A DNA stretch of 41,661 nt, taken from a virus. A program made the translations under genes and the position numbers. Location of the stretch: the IMG/VR virus record IMGVR_UViG_3300045020_000060, positions 1 through 41,661 of that record; one strand, given 5' to 3'. The notes below the pieces were generated by a model that saw only the letters and a list, made by a program, of their open reading frames with translations, made no database searches and was not told the origin of the DNA. Positions 30,536 to 38,169 of the stretch are shown here, one piece after another. Positions within the stretch are counted from its first letter, which is position 1; each line of letters opens with the position of its first letter.

Positions 30536-30989
30536 TTTGGTTTTCCAAAATAACCTCAAGGTGATGCCGGACATAATGGAAGACTTCGTTGCGTTCTTCC
30601 CATTGGGCGGCGCGAATGATATCCATGAAATGCAATGGACGCATATCGTCATTATTTAATACTTCATCACAGCGACAAATACGTTCAGCATGTGACTTAA
30701 CCCAACATAATAAATCATAATTATAAATATCGGATTCAATTTTGACATCATTAGGGTCAGTGTAATCTGCTAATAAATCGAGTGATTCAGAAATATATTG
30801 ATATATGTAATCATCGGGTAACATATCGCTATGTATTACGCGAATTAGTCCACGAATGGGATGATTGTCGGTTACATCATCGACAAGGCAGATAAAGGTC
30901 TTTTGTGCGTCGCTATTATTAGTACGGGTTTTAGTGGTTAATAGCTTGGCATATTCGGTAGCGAGTTGTTGTAATGGTGTTAATGTCAT
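30528..30989 (-). CDS. Acidic hypothetical protein
   Basis: A protein of 153 residues with TAGGAGAC 8 bases upstream. It is helical and acidic (YISESLDLLADYTDPNDVKI; CDEVLNNDDMRPLHF). No family was recognised. A gap of 35 bases separates it from the upstream zinc-finger gene. Confidence 0.6.
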   Translation of the reverse strand: MTLTPLQQLATEYAKLLTTKTRTNNSDAQKTFICLVDDVTDNHPIRGLIRVIHSDMLPDDYIYQYISESLDLLADYTDPNDVKIESDIYNYDLLCWVKSHAERICRCDEVLNNDDMRPLHFMDIIRAAQWEERNEVFHYVRHHLEVILENQNA

Positions 30990-31024
30990 GGGTAATGTCT
31001 CCTAAGGTTAATGTTAATAAAAAA

Positions 31025-31489
31025 TTAAAGTTTATATTTAGAATTTTTGTATCGTTCTTCTTTTAAAGTATCCAGCAATTTGTTTTTAAATTCGGTTTCT
31101 TCTGCGATTAAACGCTCATATTCTGCGATAATTAAATCAGACCTTTCAATACTTTTTTTGCAGACTTCGATGTAATTATCAATCATACTTTTTCTAAGGT
31201 CGAGACTTTTGTGTAAACGTTTATTCAATAGATTTATTTCTGTCACTGCTAATCCTATCTTTTTCTGAGCTGAGAAATTAGGATTATTTTTTTTGTTTAG
31301 ATATTGTTCCCGCATAATTACAGCATGTTTAGCTTTGTTTTCTGGTCTATCTTTAATAGCTTGGAAACATATTTTACAGTAATAGTCTATAAATTCATCA
31401 CCATTACTTCTGTGTTTTTTTGAACTATAGCATTGGTCTGCTGTTAAATCGCCGTGAGTTTTACATTTTTTAACGTAAGATACGGTCAT
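31025..31489 (-). CDS. HG-L-T zinc-finger protein with coiled coil
   Basis: A protein of 154 residues. Residues 9-46 contain CKTHGDLTADQC and then YYCKIC, a C-x2-HG-x-LT ... C-x2-C unit that probably binds zinc. The rest is a long charged helix (LLNKRLHKSLDLRKSMIDN; EYERLIAEETEFKNKLLDTL). The same finger occurs in the genes at 35072-35200 and 39060-39614. Some phage HNH and endonuclease VII-like proteins start with such a knuckle, but no nuclease core was seen here. AAGGA lies 9 bases upstream. Confidence 0.6.
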   Translation of the reverse strand: MTVSYVKKCKTHGDLTADQCYSSKKHRSNGDEFIDYYCKICFQAIKDRPENKAKHAVIMREQYLNKKNNPNFSAQKKIGLAVTEINLLNKRLHKSLDLRKSMIDNYIEVCKKSIERSDLIIAEYERLIAEETEFKNKLLDTLKEERYKNSKYKL

Positions 31490-31528
31490 GGTTAGTTGTC
31501 CTTATTGTCATGGTCTGTACGCATGGGA

Positions 31529-32035
31529 TTATCCTCTAAATGGTGTGCCATTAGCTAAGAATTCGCATTCATTAGCAATGAGAGTGTCGCTTATTGCTTC
31601 ATCCGAGGTGCGATATTCGTACTCTTGGCGCAATGTTAGCCAATATTGGCGACTAATTTCTGTAATAAACTGCTCGTCAAGCGCTTCTAATGCGGTGTCA
31701 TAATCATCATCATTGGGATGATTGTCACGTAATGAATTAAAAGCTGTTAAATACTTTTCAGCAATCTTATAGGTTTCACATTCTATGCCATGTTCTTTCA
31801 TGATTAGCTTTGCGATATTTTCGCATGAATCCATTGGGTCAGTACTAATGGATTGACGATAACTTAGATCAAATTCTGTTGTTTTTAAGCCTATATGCGA
31901 AGCATCTTCATAAATACTCTCCCACCAATTGTAGTCAGTGTTAATGTCATGATTATTAGCTATTACTTTTTGTTTAATATCTTCGGGTAATTCATTAAAT
32001 TTATATACGTCGTATTCGCGGGTAACTTTACGCAT
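31529..32035 (-). CDS. Conserved YKFNELPEDIKQK-type phage protein
   Basis: A protein of 168 residues starting at 32035 with AGGAGC 8 bases upstream. The start VYKFNELPEDIKQKVIANN, then DINTDYNWWESIYEDA and IGLKTTEFDL, is a widespread phage and prophage family, sometimes labelled antitoxin of a toxin-antitoxin stability system without direct proof. It is acidic and helical. The role is unknown, possibly host takeover. Confidence 0.7.
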   Translation of the reverse strand: MRKVTREYDVYKFNELPEDIKQKVIANNHDINTDYNWWESIYEDASHIGLKTTEFDLSYRQSISTDPMDSCENIAKLIMKEHGIECETYKIAEKYLTAFNSLRDNHPNDDDYDTALEALDEQFITEISRQYWLTLRQEYEYRTSDEAISDTLIANECEFLANGTPFRG

Positions 32036-32046
32036 GGTTATTGCTC

Positions 32047-32256
32047 CTACCATTGTGGGTTTTGTGTGTCGAGGAAAAATGTTTCGCCATGTACTTTTTT
32101 ATGTAGGCGACAATAGGCGCGATAAAACTTTTGTGGTGTGTTATAACGACGGTCACCGTGCAATTGCTCACGTAAATCATCGTGCATATAAGATGCTACT
32201 GTTAGCTCGTCATGTAAGCTACCATTACCGATTTTTAATTTGTTTTTGTTGCTCAT
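32047..32256 (-). CDS. Small hypothetical protein heading the leftward block
   Basis: A protein of 69 residues starting at 32256 with GGAG 8 bases upstream. It contains SYMHDDLREQLHGDRRYNTP and a basic C-terminal part. No family was recognised. It is the first gene after the leftward promoter at 32304-32332 and so probably an early-expressed host-interaction protein. Confidence 0.6.
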   Translation of the reverse strand: MSNKNKLKIGNGSLHDELTVASYMHDDLREQLHGDRRYNTPQKFYRAYCRLHKKVHGETFFLDTQNPQW

Positions 32257-32303
32257 TGTTAATCTCCAGTTTGTTATTAGTGTTAATTTGTGGTACGCAG
32301 AGG

Positions 32304-32332
32304 ATACTACCAGCAATATAAGAGATAATCAA
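32304..32332 (-). promoter_or_regulatory. Leftward promoter for the 32256-27909 block
   Basis: On the minus strand, TTGATT and TAGTAT are separated by 17 bases, close to sigma70 consensus. It lies 48 bases upstream of the first ATG and is divergent from the rightward promoter at 32377. Confidence 0.55.
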
Positions 32333-32376
32333 GTAGTGTAGTGGAATATTTTAAATATATTGGTGCAATATGGTTA

Positions 32377-32406
32377 TTGACATTGGTTAGTAATGTGTGA
32401 TAATAA
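32377..32406 (+). promoter_or_regulatory. Rightward promoter for the terminase block
   Basis: TTGACA (32377-32382) is followed after 18 bases by TAATAA (32401-32406). It points to the zinc-finger gene at 32437 and the terminase genes. Confidence 0.6.
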
Positions 32407-32436
32407 AATACTATATCTATATGCAAGGGTATGCGT

Positions 32437-32691
32437 ATGTTAGAGCAATGCAAGGCATGTACAGGTACTAAGCGTGTGACTACGCTTGGGATGGTGTTTA
32501 ATGATTGCAATGTATGCCAAGGCAAAGGCTATGTTGTGGTTGCAGTGACTAAAGAGCCAGAGCCAGCATGGGATAATATGCCAGCCGTTGTCGAGGCTAA
32601 GATTGCTGCGTCTAACGTTAAGATTGATAAGCGTAGCAAGGCGTATAGATTGGCGAGACAACAGGCGTTACAACAACAAGCGATACAGTAA
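32437..32691 (+). CDS. DnaJ-type zinc-finger small protein
   Basis: A protein of 84 residues starting at 32437 behind AAGGG. Residues 5-32 hold CKAC...CNVCQGKGY, half of a DnaJ-like CxxCxGxG zinc unit. The rest is a helical tail (KIDKRSKAYRLARQQALQQQ). Such small proteins are often encoded immediately before terminase genes. The role is unknown. Confidence 0.65.
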   Translation: MLEQCKACTGTKRVTTLGMVFNDCNVCQGKGYVVVAVTKEPEPAWDNMPAVVEAKIAASNVKIDKRSKAYRLARQQALQQQAIQ

Positions 32692-32711
32692 TCTAATGCG
32701 TGAGGGCGATT

Positions 32712-33137
32712 ATGCTAGCCACGCGACAAATCAGACAACCTACTAGGCAAGCACTATCTGTTAAGCAAGAGCTATTCTGCAAGGCATATATTGAGACGCA
32801 ATGTGCCAGTGAAGCAGTGCGATTAGCAGGATATAACACTAAATACCCTAATAAAGTAGCATATCAGCTAATGATTAATCCCGCGATTAAGCAGAGGATA
32901 GAAGCGACTAGGCGACATACTGAGATTGTATGTGAGGTTAGTTTGGCGTGGAAATTAGACAAGTTACGTTACCTCGTCGAGACCAACGTTGACACAGACA
33001 AAGAGATAGCGCTCAAGGCATTGGCAGAGTTAAACAAGATGCAAGGACACTATGCACCGGAGAAATCTCTGTCTATTCATGCAGTTACAACACTAGATAA
33101 CTTGGCGAAAGCAAAGTTAGAATACAAAGACGAGTGA
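32712..33137 (+). CDS. Terminase small subunit
   Basis: A protein of 141 residues starting at 32712 with GAGGGC 6 bases upstream. The N-terminal LSVKQELFCKAYIETQCASE followed by AVRLAGYNTKYPNKVAYQLM and NPAIKQRI is the Terminase_2-type helix-turn-helix that recognises the packaging site; the rest is helical for oligomerisation. It precedes the large subunit with a 36-residue membrane peptide gene in between. Confidence 0.82.
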   Translation: MLATRQIRQPTRQALSVKQELFCKAYIETQCASEAVRLAGYNTKYPNKVAYQLMINPAIKQRIEATRRHTEIVCEVSLAWKLDKLRYLVETNVDTDKEIALKALAELNKMQGHYAPEKSLSIHAVTTLDNLAKAKLEYKDE

Positions 33138-33161
33138 CACTAAAAATATTTCACATTGGTG

Positions 33162-33190
33162 TTGACAATATTATTTATTGGAGTTATACT
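33162..33190 (+). promoter_or_regulatory. Strong sigma70 promoter before the membrane peptide and large terminase
   Basis: TTGACA (33162-33167), a 17-base AT-rich spacer and TATACT (33185-33190): the best promoter seen in this genome. Transcription would begin near 33197, giving a short leader before the ATG at 33224. Confidence 0.8.
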
Positions 33191-33223
33191 ACTCTCACAT
33201 TAACTAACTGAGAGGATAAGACG

Positions 33224-33334
33224 ATGCACAACACAAGCCCAAAAACATATGCGTTACTAGTAATCGGTGCAGCATTAGCGTTAACACTCCCATTAATGCA
33301 CTTCGTAATTTACCCATTCGTTTACGGAGCATAA
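33224..33334 (+). CDS. 36-residue single-TM peptide
   Basis: MHNTSPKTYALLVIGAALAL then TLPLMHFVIYPFVYGA: a short polar N-terminus and one long hydrophobic segment. GAGAGGA lies 8 bases before the ATG. It directly follows the strongest promoter in the window and precedes terL by 16 bases. An abundant small membrane peptide could be an early exclusion factor, an antiholin, or simply a leader for terL. No family was recognised. Confidence 0.65.
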   Translation: MHNTSPKTYALLVIGAALALTLPLMHFVIYPFVYGA

Positions 33335-33350
33335 CAAATAAGGAAAGGTC

Positions 33351-34904
33351 ATGGAAGACCTCTCGCAAGACGCAGCGAACCTCTTAACATCGCTGACCGA
33401 ATTCACCAAGATATTCTATTACCTTCGCACTGGGCGCAAGTGGCAGACAAGTGCCCCCCAGGGGAGGGAGTCCCACTATAGTATTATCATACGGGCTCTG
33501 ACGAGGGTGGCTAAGGGCGAGTGCCAGAAATTAATCATAAACGTCCCCCCCCGTTACGGTAAAACCGAGCTCCTCATCCACTTCGTCGCCTGGTGTATGG
33601 CGCGTTACCCTGACTGTAATTTCATCTACACCTCCTACTCCCATGCCCTGGCTAAGAAGCAGACGCAGACGGTGCGTGACATCATGCTCTTGCCCGACTA
33701 CCAGCGTCTCTTTAATGTGTCGCTCAAGGACACCTCCACCGCCAAGGACAACTTCGAAACCCCTGAAGGCGGGTCTATCTACGCTGTCGGTGCTGGTGGT
33801 ACCATCACTGGCCGTGGAGCTGGCATCAAGGCTGTCATGCGTATGGGTGGCGCCTTCATCATGGACGACATGCATAAGCCTGACGAAGTCCATTCCGACA
33901 CCATCCGTGAATCCGTGAACGACTGGTTTTGGTCGACCGCTCAGTCTCGCCGTAATGACGCCACAACCCCTTTTATCTACATTGGCCAACGTGTCCACGA
34001 GCATGACCTTGCTGCTATGCTCTTAGCCACTGGTGAATGGGAACATGTTAACCTCCCTGCCATTGATCCCGCGGGTAATGTCCTCTACCCAGAGATGCAC
34101 AGCAAATTAGCCCTGGACGACATGGCTGCCCGTAGCCCTTATGTATTCGCCGCCCAATACCAGCAAGATCCGCAACCCGCTGGCGGCGGTATCTTTAAGT
34201 CGGAATGGTTCGGCGTCTTGGACAACGAACCTGAAATCCTTGAAAGCTTTATTACCATTGACACCGCTGAAACCACGAAGGACTGGAATGACGCAACCGT
34301 ATTCTCCTTTTGGGGGATCTACCGTATCCACCATGGCAGTGAAATCCCAGGCGCCCCCAGTATCCCCACTGACCTCTATGCATTACACTGGTTAGCCTGC
34401 AAAGAGCTACGTGTCGAGCCTAAGGACTTGCAATCAGAATTCCTGCACTTCTACCGTGACTGCATGCGTCATGCTGTAAAGCCTCAGATCGTTGCTGTGG
34501 AGCGTAAGTCCACGGGCGTCACCTTGGCAAGCGTCCTTAAAACCATGCAGGGTCTGCAGATCATGGACCTGACCCGTACCAGTGCTAGCGGTAGCAAGAC
34601 ACAGCGTTTCTTGGAGATCCAGCCCTATGTCAGCACGAAGCGCATCACGTTGCCCTTTGGTGCACCGCATACGGATCTCTGCATCACGCATTGCAGCAAG
34701 ATCACAGCTAACAATAGCCATCACTTTGATGACATCGCTGACACCATGTACGATGCTGTGAAGTTAGCACTCATTGACGAAGTCATCACCCGCCGTATTG
34801 ACCGCACCAGTAACATTGCCCAGGCCCGCACAGTAATGCATAAGTTCAACATGGTGCAGCGCCTACGTGCATTACGGGACAGGAGCAGTATCTTCGGGCG
34901 GTAG
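33351..34904 (+). CDS. terL: Terminase large subunit
   Basis: A protein of 517 residues. The ATPase has Walker A VPPRYGKTE (65-73) and Walker B FIMDD (169-173). The C-terminal nuclease has ITIDTAE (D304), VAVERKSTG (E384) and HHFDDIADTMYDAV (D460, D461). It pumps DNA into the prohead through the portal and cuts it. The start has AAGGAAAGG just upstream. The base composition is much richer in G+C than surrounding genes, with C-ending codons. Its 3' end overlaps a leftward gene by 33 bases. It lies far from the portal gene, unlike in P22. Confidence 0.93.
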   Translation: MEDLSQDAANLLTSLTEFTKIFYYLRTGRKWQTSAPQGRESHYSIIIRALTRVAKGECQKLIINVPPRYGKTELLIHFVAWCMARYPDCNFIYTSYSHALAKKQTQTVRDIMLLPDYQRLFNVSLKDTSTAKDNFETPEGGSIYAVGAGGTITGRGAGIKAVMRMGGAFIMDDMHKPDEVHSDTIRESVNDWFWSTAQSRRNDATTPFIYIGQRVHEHDLAAMLLATGEWEHVNLPAIDPAGNVLYPEMHSKLALDDMAARSPYVFAAQYQQDPQPAGGGIFKSEWFGVLDNEPEILESFITIDTAETTKDWNDATVFSFWGIYRIHHGSEIPGAPSIPTDLYALHWLACKELRVEPKDLQSEFLHFYRDCMRHAVKPQIVAVERKSTGVTLASVLKTMQGLQIMDLTRTSASGSKTQRFLEIQPYVSTKRITLPFGAPHTDLCITHCSKITANNSHHFDDIADTMYDAVKLALIDEVITRRIDRTSNIAQARTVMHKFNMVQRLRALRDRSSIFGR

Positions 34905-35069
34905 CTTATAGGGATAACAATTTGTTAAGCGATAAGTTTTATTATCAATAGCAAATAGCACTTCTGTTAAGCCAGTATTAAGCTTAGCAATAGCTGCATG
35001 CAGAATATCACGACGCTGTTTAGTAGCTAATAACAAGCGTACAGTTTTAGACATCGGTGCTTTAGTCAT
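34872..35069 (-). CDS. Small basic hypothetical protein
   Basis: A protein of 65 residues starting at 35069 with AGGAG 6 bases upstream. It contains KTVRLLLATKQRRDILHAAI and a Pro-rich C-terminus (LPPEDTAPVP) encoded opposite the end of terL. No family was recognised. It is the last gene of the leftward block 40988-34872. Confidence 0.6.
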   Translation of the reverse strand: MTKAPMSKTVRLLLATKQRRDILHAAIAKLNTGLTEVLFAIDNKTYRLTNCYPYKLPPEDTAPVP

Positions 35070-35071
35070 TA

Positions 35072-35200
35072 TCAACTCCTAATCCTGGCAAATACCTTAC
35101 ATTCACGACAAACTTTCTTTTGTGTCTTCGGATTGACATAGACCATTTCTTGAGTCAAGGCACCATGTTTTTTGCATTGCTTAACAATACCGCCAGCCAT
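35072..35200 (-). CDS. Minimal HG-L-T zinc-finger protein
   Basis: A protein of 42 residues: MAGGIVKQCKKHGALTQEMV, then KVCRECKVFARIRS. It is little more than one C-x2-HG-x-LT ... C-x2-C finger with a basic tail. It shares this unit with the 31025-31489 and 39060-39614 proteins. It is translated from 35200, 2 bases after the stop of the preceding gene, so probably coupled. Confidence 0.65.
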   Translation of the reverse strand: MAGGIVKQCKKHGALTQEMVYVNPKTQKKVCRECKVFARIRS

Positions 35201-35202
35201 AA

Positions 35203-35475
35203 TTACTGCACCGTCTTATTACTATAGCGTTTAATAAGCATTTCACGCATATGCAGATGCAGGTCATCAAGGTCAGTTAGTTGTTCATCAAGTGTAGCAT
35301 TGGCTTGTACTGCTAATATGTTTAACAAGAGCGACATTACCGCATTAATATGCACTTGCCATGCATCATTTGAACTCATGCCAGCCGCAACTTTCGTCTT
35401 GAAGTCATTAGCAAATAGGCTGTATATCATGTACACAAATTCATTAGTAGCATTTATTTTCTCTTCGTTAGTCAT
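35203..35475 (-). CDS. Helical hypothetical protein
   Basis: A protein of 90 residues with AGGA 9 bases upstream. It is helical, with a hydrophobic stretch HINAVMSLLLNILAVQANAT that is marginal for a membrane span. It ends SNKTVQ, like the 40153-40491 protein (DPKTVQ), and both are followed directly by a small Cys-containing gene. Confidence 0.6.
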   Translation of the reverse strand: MTNEEKINATNEFVYMIYSLFANDFKTKVAAGMSSNDAWQVHINAVMSLLLNILAVQANATLDEQLTDLDDLHLHMREMLIKRYSNKTVQ

Positions 35476-35486
35476 TGGTGAAATTC

Positions 35487-35804
35487 CTAGTGTATTTGTT
35501 GTTTATGTTCATTTAAGAGTTCTGTGAGTGGTTGAAAGAATTTCTTAACGGCATCAATCGACATTGTGTTTGGCAAGAGAATCGTTTCCATGAATTCATG
35601 TCCCATTGGGCTCTTAAAAACAATTTCTGCAAAATAGCATTCTTCGCCTTCTATGCCATTAGTTACATTAGTACCAGTACCCAATGTATAACGGACAATG
35701 AATGGCACGAGTTCTTCCATACCTTCAAAGTCAGTGAAAATGTTTTCGTGTGCCTCCGGGATCTTATTGCGAAGTCTAGCTTTTGAATTGTATTTGTTAG
35801 TCAT
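35487..35804 (-). CDS. Hypothetical protein
   Basis: A protein of 105 residues with AAGGAG 5 bases upstream. It contains LVPFIVRYTLGTGTNVTNGI and EECYFAEIVFKSPMGHEFME, suggesting a beta-sheet core, then a C-terminal helix. No family was recognised. Confidence 0.6.
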   Translation of the reverse strand: MTNKYNSKARLRNKIPEAHENIFTDFEGMEELVPFIVRYTLGTGTNVTNGIEGEECYFAEIVFKSPMGHEFMETILLPNTMSIDAVKKFFQPLTELLNEHKQQIH

Positions 35805-35813
35805 TAAAACTCC

Positions 35814-36113
35814 TTAGTTTAGCGCCGGTGGTTTAGGTAAAGGCATCCAGTGCGTAACATTATTCAGCACTAGGCCAGCAGTTTCTTGCGAACAGAAGCT
35901 ATAGGGTTGTTTATTAGCATCCAATTTTTCTTTTGGATAGCCACGTTCGATTAGTGTCTCGTGCATTTTCACAGTGTCCACAAATATGCAGATACAATAG
36001 CCAAACACAGCATGTACGAGCACAGTAGCAGTATGTTCTGGTAAGCGTTCACTCACTGATATCCAGGTATTGCAGATACAAGTTGTGCAGAAACAGTCAC
36101 AGGGTATTGTCAT
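35814..36113 (-). CDS. DUF551-domain protein with Cys-rich N-terminus
   Basis: A protein of 99 residues. NTWISVSERLPEHTATVLVH near the start and VTHWMPLPKPPALN at the end are the hallmark ends of the DUF551 domain, common in phage accessory regions and of unknown function. The N-terminus (CDCFCTTCIC) adds five cysteines and may bind metal, which is unusual for the family. It overlaps the preceding gene by 4 bases. Confidence 0.75.
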   Translation of the reverse strand: MTIPCDCFCTTCICNTWISVSERLPEHTATVLVHAVFGYCICIFVDTVKMHETLIERGYPKEKLDANKQPYSFCSQETAGLVLNNVTHWMPLPKPPALN

Positions 36114-36343
36114 AGTGGTAATTCGCTCAAGAGTCTAAGTTGTTTACGATGAAGTGCAGCCTTAATACCAGATTTATAGATCCAATGCACGCCACCGCAG
36201 CGACAAACATAGGCGATCTCGTCATTGAGAAAATCCAATGTTTCAACGACAAACCATTGGTCAAGTTCAACATCGTGATATTCGAACATATAAAACGAAG
36301 TTCCTGGCTTGCGCTCTGCATCGGGTGTGTCAGTACATGTCAT
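36110..36343 (-). CDS. Hypothetical protein
   Basis: A protein of 77 residues starting at 36343 in an ATGA overlap with the preceding gene. It is beta-rich with aromatic residues (GTSFYMFEYHDVELDQWFVV) and a CRCGGVHW segment. No family was recognised. Confidence 0.6.
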   Translation of the reverse strand: MTCTDTPDAERKPGTSFYMFEYHDVELDQWFVVETLDFLNDEIAYVCRCGGVHWIYKSGIKAALHRKQLRLLSELPL

Positions 36344-37044
36344 AGTGTTAACCACTCCGGTTTTTTACGGTTAGTCCAGTTAGTACAGTAATAATTAGGA
36401 ATGCCCATGCGCAACTCTGCCTGACAGCCTCGGCAATTAGCGATGCGGCGTTTGATTACGGCGGCATAGTAGTTGCGATAGCAAATGACAGGTGGCTGTA
36501 TAATAGGTTTTCCACCAGCAAGTTTATTTGGTAAAGCAACAATATACCGCTTCGGCATTACGAGTGGGAATGGCAATACCGTGTCAGCACTAGCATAGGA
36601 ATCTAATTCTTTGACGTATGGATGCTGTGGCAATATCGGCATCTTGATTCGTGACCATGACCAAATGTAGAGATGCTTTTTATAGAACTGCCATTTGGTA
36701 GAGTCTTCATTAAGATCCTTGCGGAGATTAAAGCGGTAATACCATTCAGCAAGTGAATCATTGAGGTATTGCTGCAGCCACTTGTAATTGGCGATGCACT
36801 GTGATGCCCAGGTAATCCATTCCGCTAAGCCAGTGATGTTTAATTTAGACTTTAGTGGCACAAGAGCATGGTTATCCATTGCGACAGTATCTGTCATGCC
36901 ACCGGGTGTGCGTAGATCATTAATTAGCATATGGTGCACTTCACAGAGCACCTGTGCGATGTCCTTGATCTGCCGCTTGAGTGACGTATTGTCAAGTAGC
37001 TGTGCACTAATGGCAGGATCATTGTCGAGGATATAAATGGTCAT
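36340..37044 (-). CDS. Phage protein of the ILDNDP...YRNYY family
   Basis: A protein of 234 residues. The N-terminal MTIYILDNDPAISAQLLDN and QIKDIAQVLCEVHHML, the middle EWITWASQCIANYKWLQQYL, and the C-terminal CYRNYYAAVIKRRI with W-TNRKKPEW match a widespread phage family, sometimes labelled pyrimidine-dimer glycosylase-like, though its activity is not established to my knowledge. A Cys-containing insertion (CRGCQAELRMGIPNYYC) splits the C-terminal motif and could bind zinc. It overlaps both neighbours by an ATGA. Confidence 0.65.
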   Translation of the reverse strand: MTIYILDNDPAISAQLLDNTSLKRQIKDIAQVLCEVHHMLINDLRTPGGMTDTVAMDNHALVPLKSKLNITGLAEWITWASQCIANYKWLQQYLNDSLAEWYYRFNLRKDLNEDSTKWQFYKKHLYIWSWSRIKMPILPQHPYVKELDSYASADTVLPFPLVMPKRYIVALPNKLAGGKPIIQPPVICYRNYYAAVIKRRIANCRGCQAELRMGIPNYYCTNWTNRKKPEWLTL

Positions 37045-37181
37045 GCTATATGCTCCGCAATAGTTCGGTAATAATGAATACGCTTAGCCAAAATGGGTGC
37101 CATGCGTACGATGCGCCCAGCACTGACAATGAAGCCTGCGCATAAGTAATGAGTACACACACGGTATAGACCGTCCTTCAT
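37041..37181 (-). CDS. Conserved small protein (MKDGLYRV family)
   Basis: A protein of 46 residues: MKDGLYRVCTHYLCAGFIVS then AGRIVRMAPILAKRI. I recognise this as a very common small protein in phages of Proteobacteria (pattern .DG.YRV.T.YLCAGFvv..GrV...APIL). The function is unknown. GAGG lies 7 bases before the ATG. The stop overlaps the next start (ATGA). Confidence 0.8.
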   Translation of the reverse strand: MKDGLYRVCTHYLCAGFIVSAGRIVRMAPILAKRIHYYRTIAEHIA

Positions 37182-37499
37182 AGTGTTACCTCATAATAAT
37201 TTGGCGCAACCCCAAGACAAAACTTTTTAGCTCCGTACCCCTAGCTCCGGAGACCGTTGTTTAAGGTTAGAGGAAACCTCTTGTAGGTTGCATAAACTGG
37301 TGGCCATTCTTTGTGTGAACCAATTACTAGGAGTGCGCGCGCTCCGTTCTTTTGGTAAATGGCCGTAAATCATTGGCAATCGGCCAGTATCGAGCTGGCT
37401 TTATCGAGATCATCCACGATCTAACTGCTGGACGGCTATGCGTGACCAGCCACACGATTCGAACATGCTTAATGCGTCCTACGCCGCGATTGCCCTAAA
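37182..37499. ncRNA. Structured intergenic region, possible non-coding RNA
   Basis: This gap of 318 bases has no convincing gene but is full of pairing. Elements are AGAGG-AAA-CCTCT (37270-37282); GGCCATT...AATGGCC (37302-37364) enclosing ACCAA/TTGGT and a GGAGTGCG/CGCGCTCC near-palindrome; GGCCG/CGGCC (37361-37385); CCAG/CTGG; AGATC/GATCT; and an 8-bp closing pair GGCAATCG (37375-37382) with CGATTGCC (37488-37495). A T-arm-like GCATG-TTCGAAT-CGTGT is present but no tRNA can be completed. GCATAAACT at 37290 recurs in the 40492-40799 region. Confidence 0.5.
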
Positions 37500-37817
37500 T
37501 CATTGCTCAATAATGCAGTCATCAAAAGTTGCAAAATCCACAAAAGAAGAACCTTGCCGCGATATTGCTTGCATAAGTTTCTTTGTGTCAATCTTAAATA
37601 GCGTCGGTGATTCTGTAGCCATTTTATGCCACTTTTCACCGAGGTCACATATGTTTGCTAATCTGCACATAGCTCGTGATATTGGCACAAATCTAGCATC
37701 GGGCTTACCATGGACTAATCGTAATAAATGCTTTGGTTCAGTAATAACTTTTCCTTCCCACATGAGCGCAACAATTTCATCATTGCCAGCGAAAAAATTA
37801 TCTGGGTCAGCTGACAT
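37500..37817 (-). CDS. Hypothetical protein
   Basis: A protein of 105 residues starting at 37817 with GAGGA 8 bases upstream. It contains NDEIVALMWEGKVITEPKHL and FVPISRAMCRLANICDLGEK. It is mixed helical and strand. No family was recognised. Its stop is the left border of the structured region 37182-37499. Confidence 0.6.
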   Translation of the reverse strand: MSADPDNFFAGNDEIVALMWEGKVITEPKHLLRLVHGKPDARFVPISRAMCRLANICDLGEKWHKMATESPTLFKIDTKKLMQAISRQGSSFVDFATFDDCIIEQ

Positions 37818-38169
37818 TGTTGATATCCTCAACTTTAACTAGCCCTTGCTCGATTAAGTATATGAGCATTTTGGCGCGAGTATTAGCTTCATTTTCATTA
37901 TCAGTAGTAATCATATCCTCGCCATTCGGCAAAATAGCTCGACAAAAATATGAGCCGCTGAAATCTTTTCCGCTGACTATTTCTTTTTCAAAATACTCGC
38001 CAAGTTCGCCGACTGTGAATGCTGAATAATTACTATCCATAAAAAATGGCATTTCTGATCTATAAACAACGCCACCAATAGCATAATAAAATAATGATTC
38101 TTGATTAACGCCCAATTCCTTTAATCGTTGCGCATATTCGAGCGAGCATACTTGCTGGTTAAGTTCCAT
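37807..38169 (-). CDS. Conserved phage protein (LKELGVxQESLFY family)
   Basis: A protein of 120 residues starting at 38169 with AAGGA 8 bases upstream. The pattern CSLEYAQRLKELGVNQESLF, YSAFTVGELGEYF and NEANTRAKMLIYLIEQGLV is a widely distributed phage family of unknown function. Several acidic residues in the C-terminal helix are conserved in the family. It overlaps both neighbours. Confidence 0.78.
   Translation of the reverse strand: MELNQQVCSLEYAQRLKELGVNQESLFYYAIGGVVYRSEMPFFMDSNYSAFTVGELGEYFEKEIVSGKDFSGSYFCRAILPNGEDMITTDNENEANTRAKMLIYLIEQGLVKVEDINNVS

Noticed and set aside
33531-34004. A 157-codon leftward frame inside the large terminase
   Set aside because: It is antisense to conserved TerL motifs and arises from the C-rich third codon positions; the predicted protein (VDGT/GGV-rich) shows no family features and no suitable ribosome binding site.
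37445-37520. A tRNA suggested by GCATG-TTCGAAT-CGTGT on the minus strand
   Set aside because: No matching acceptor 5' strand or valid anticodon arm can be found upstream, and the required 5' end would fall in the 37500-37817 coding region.
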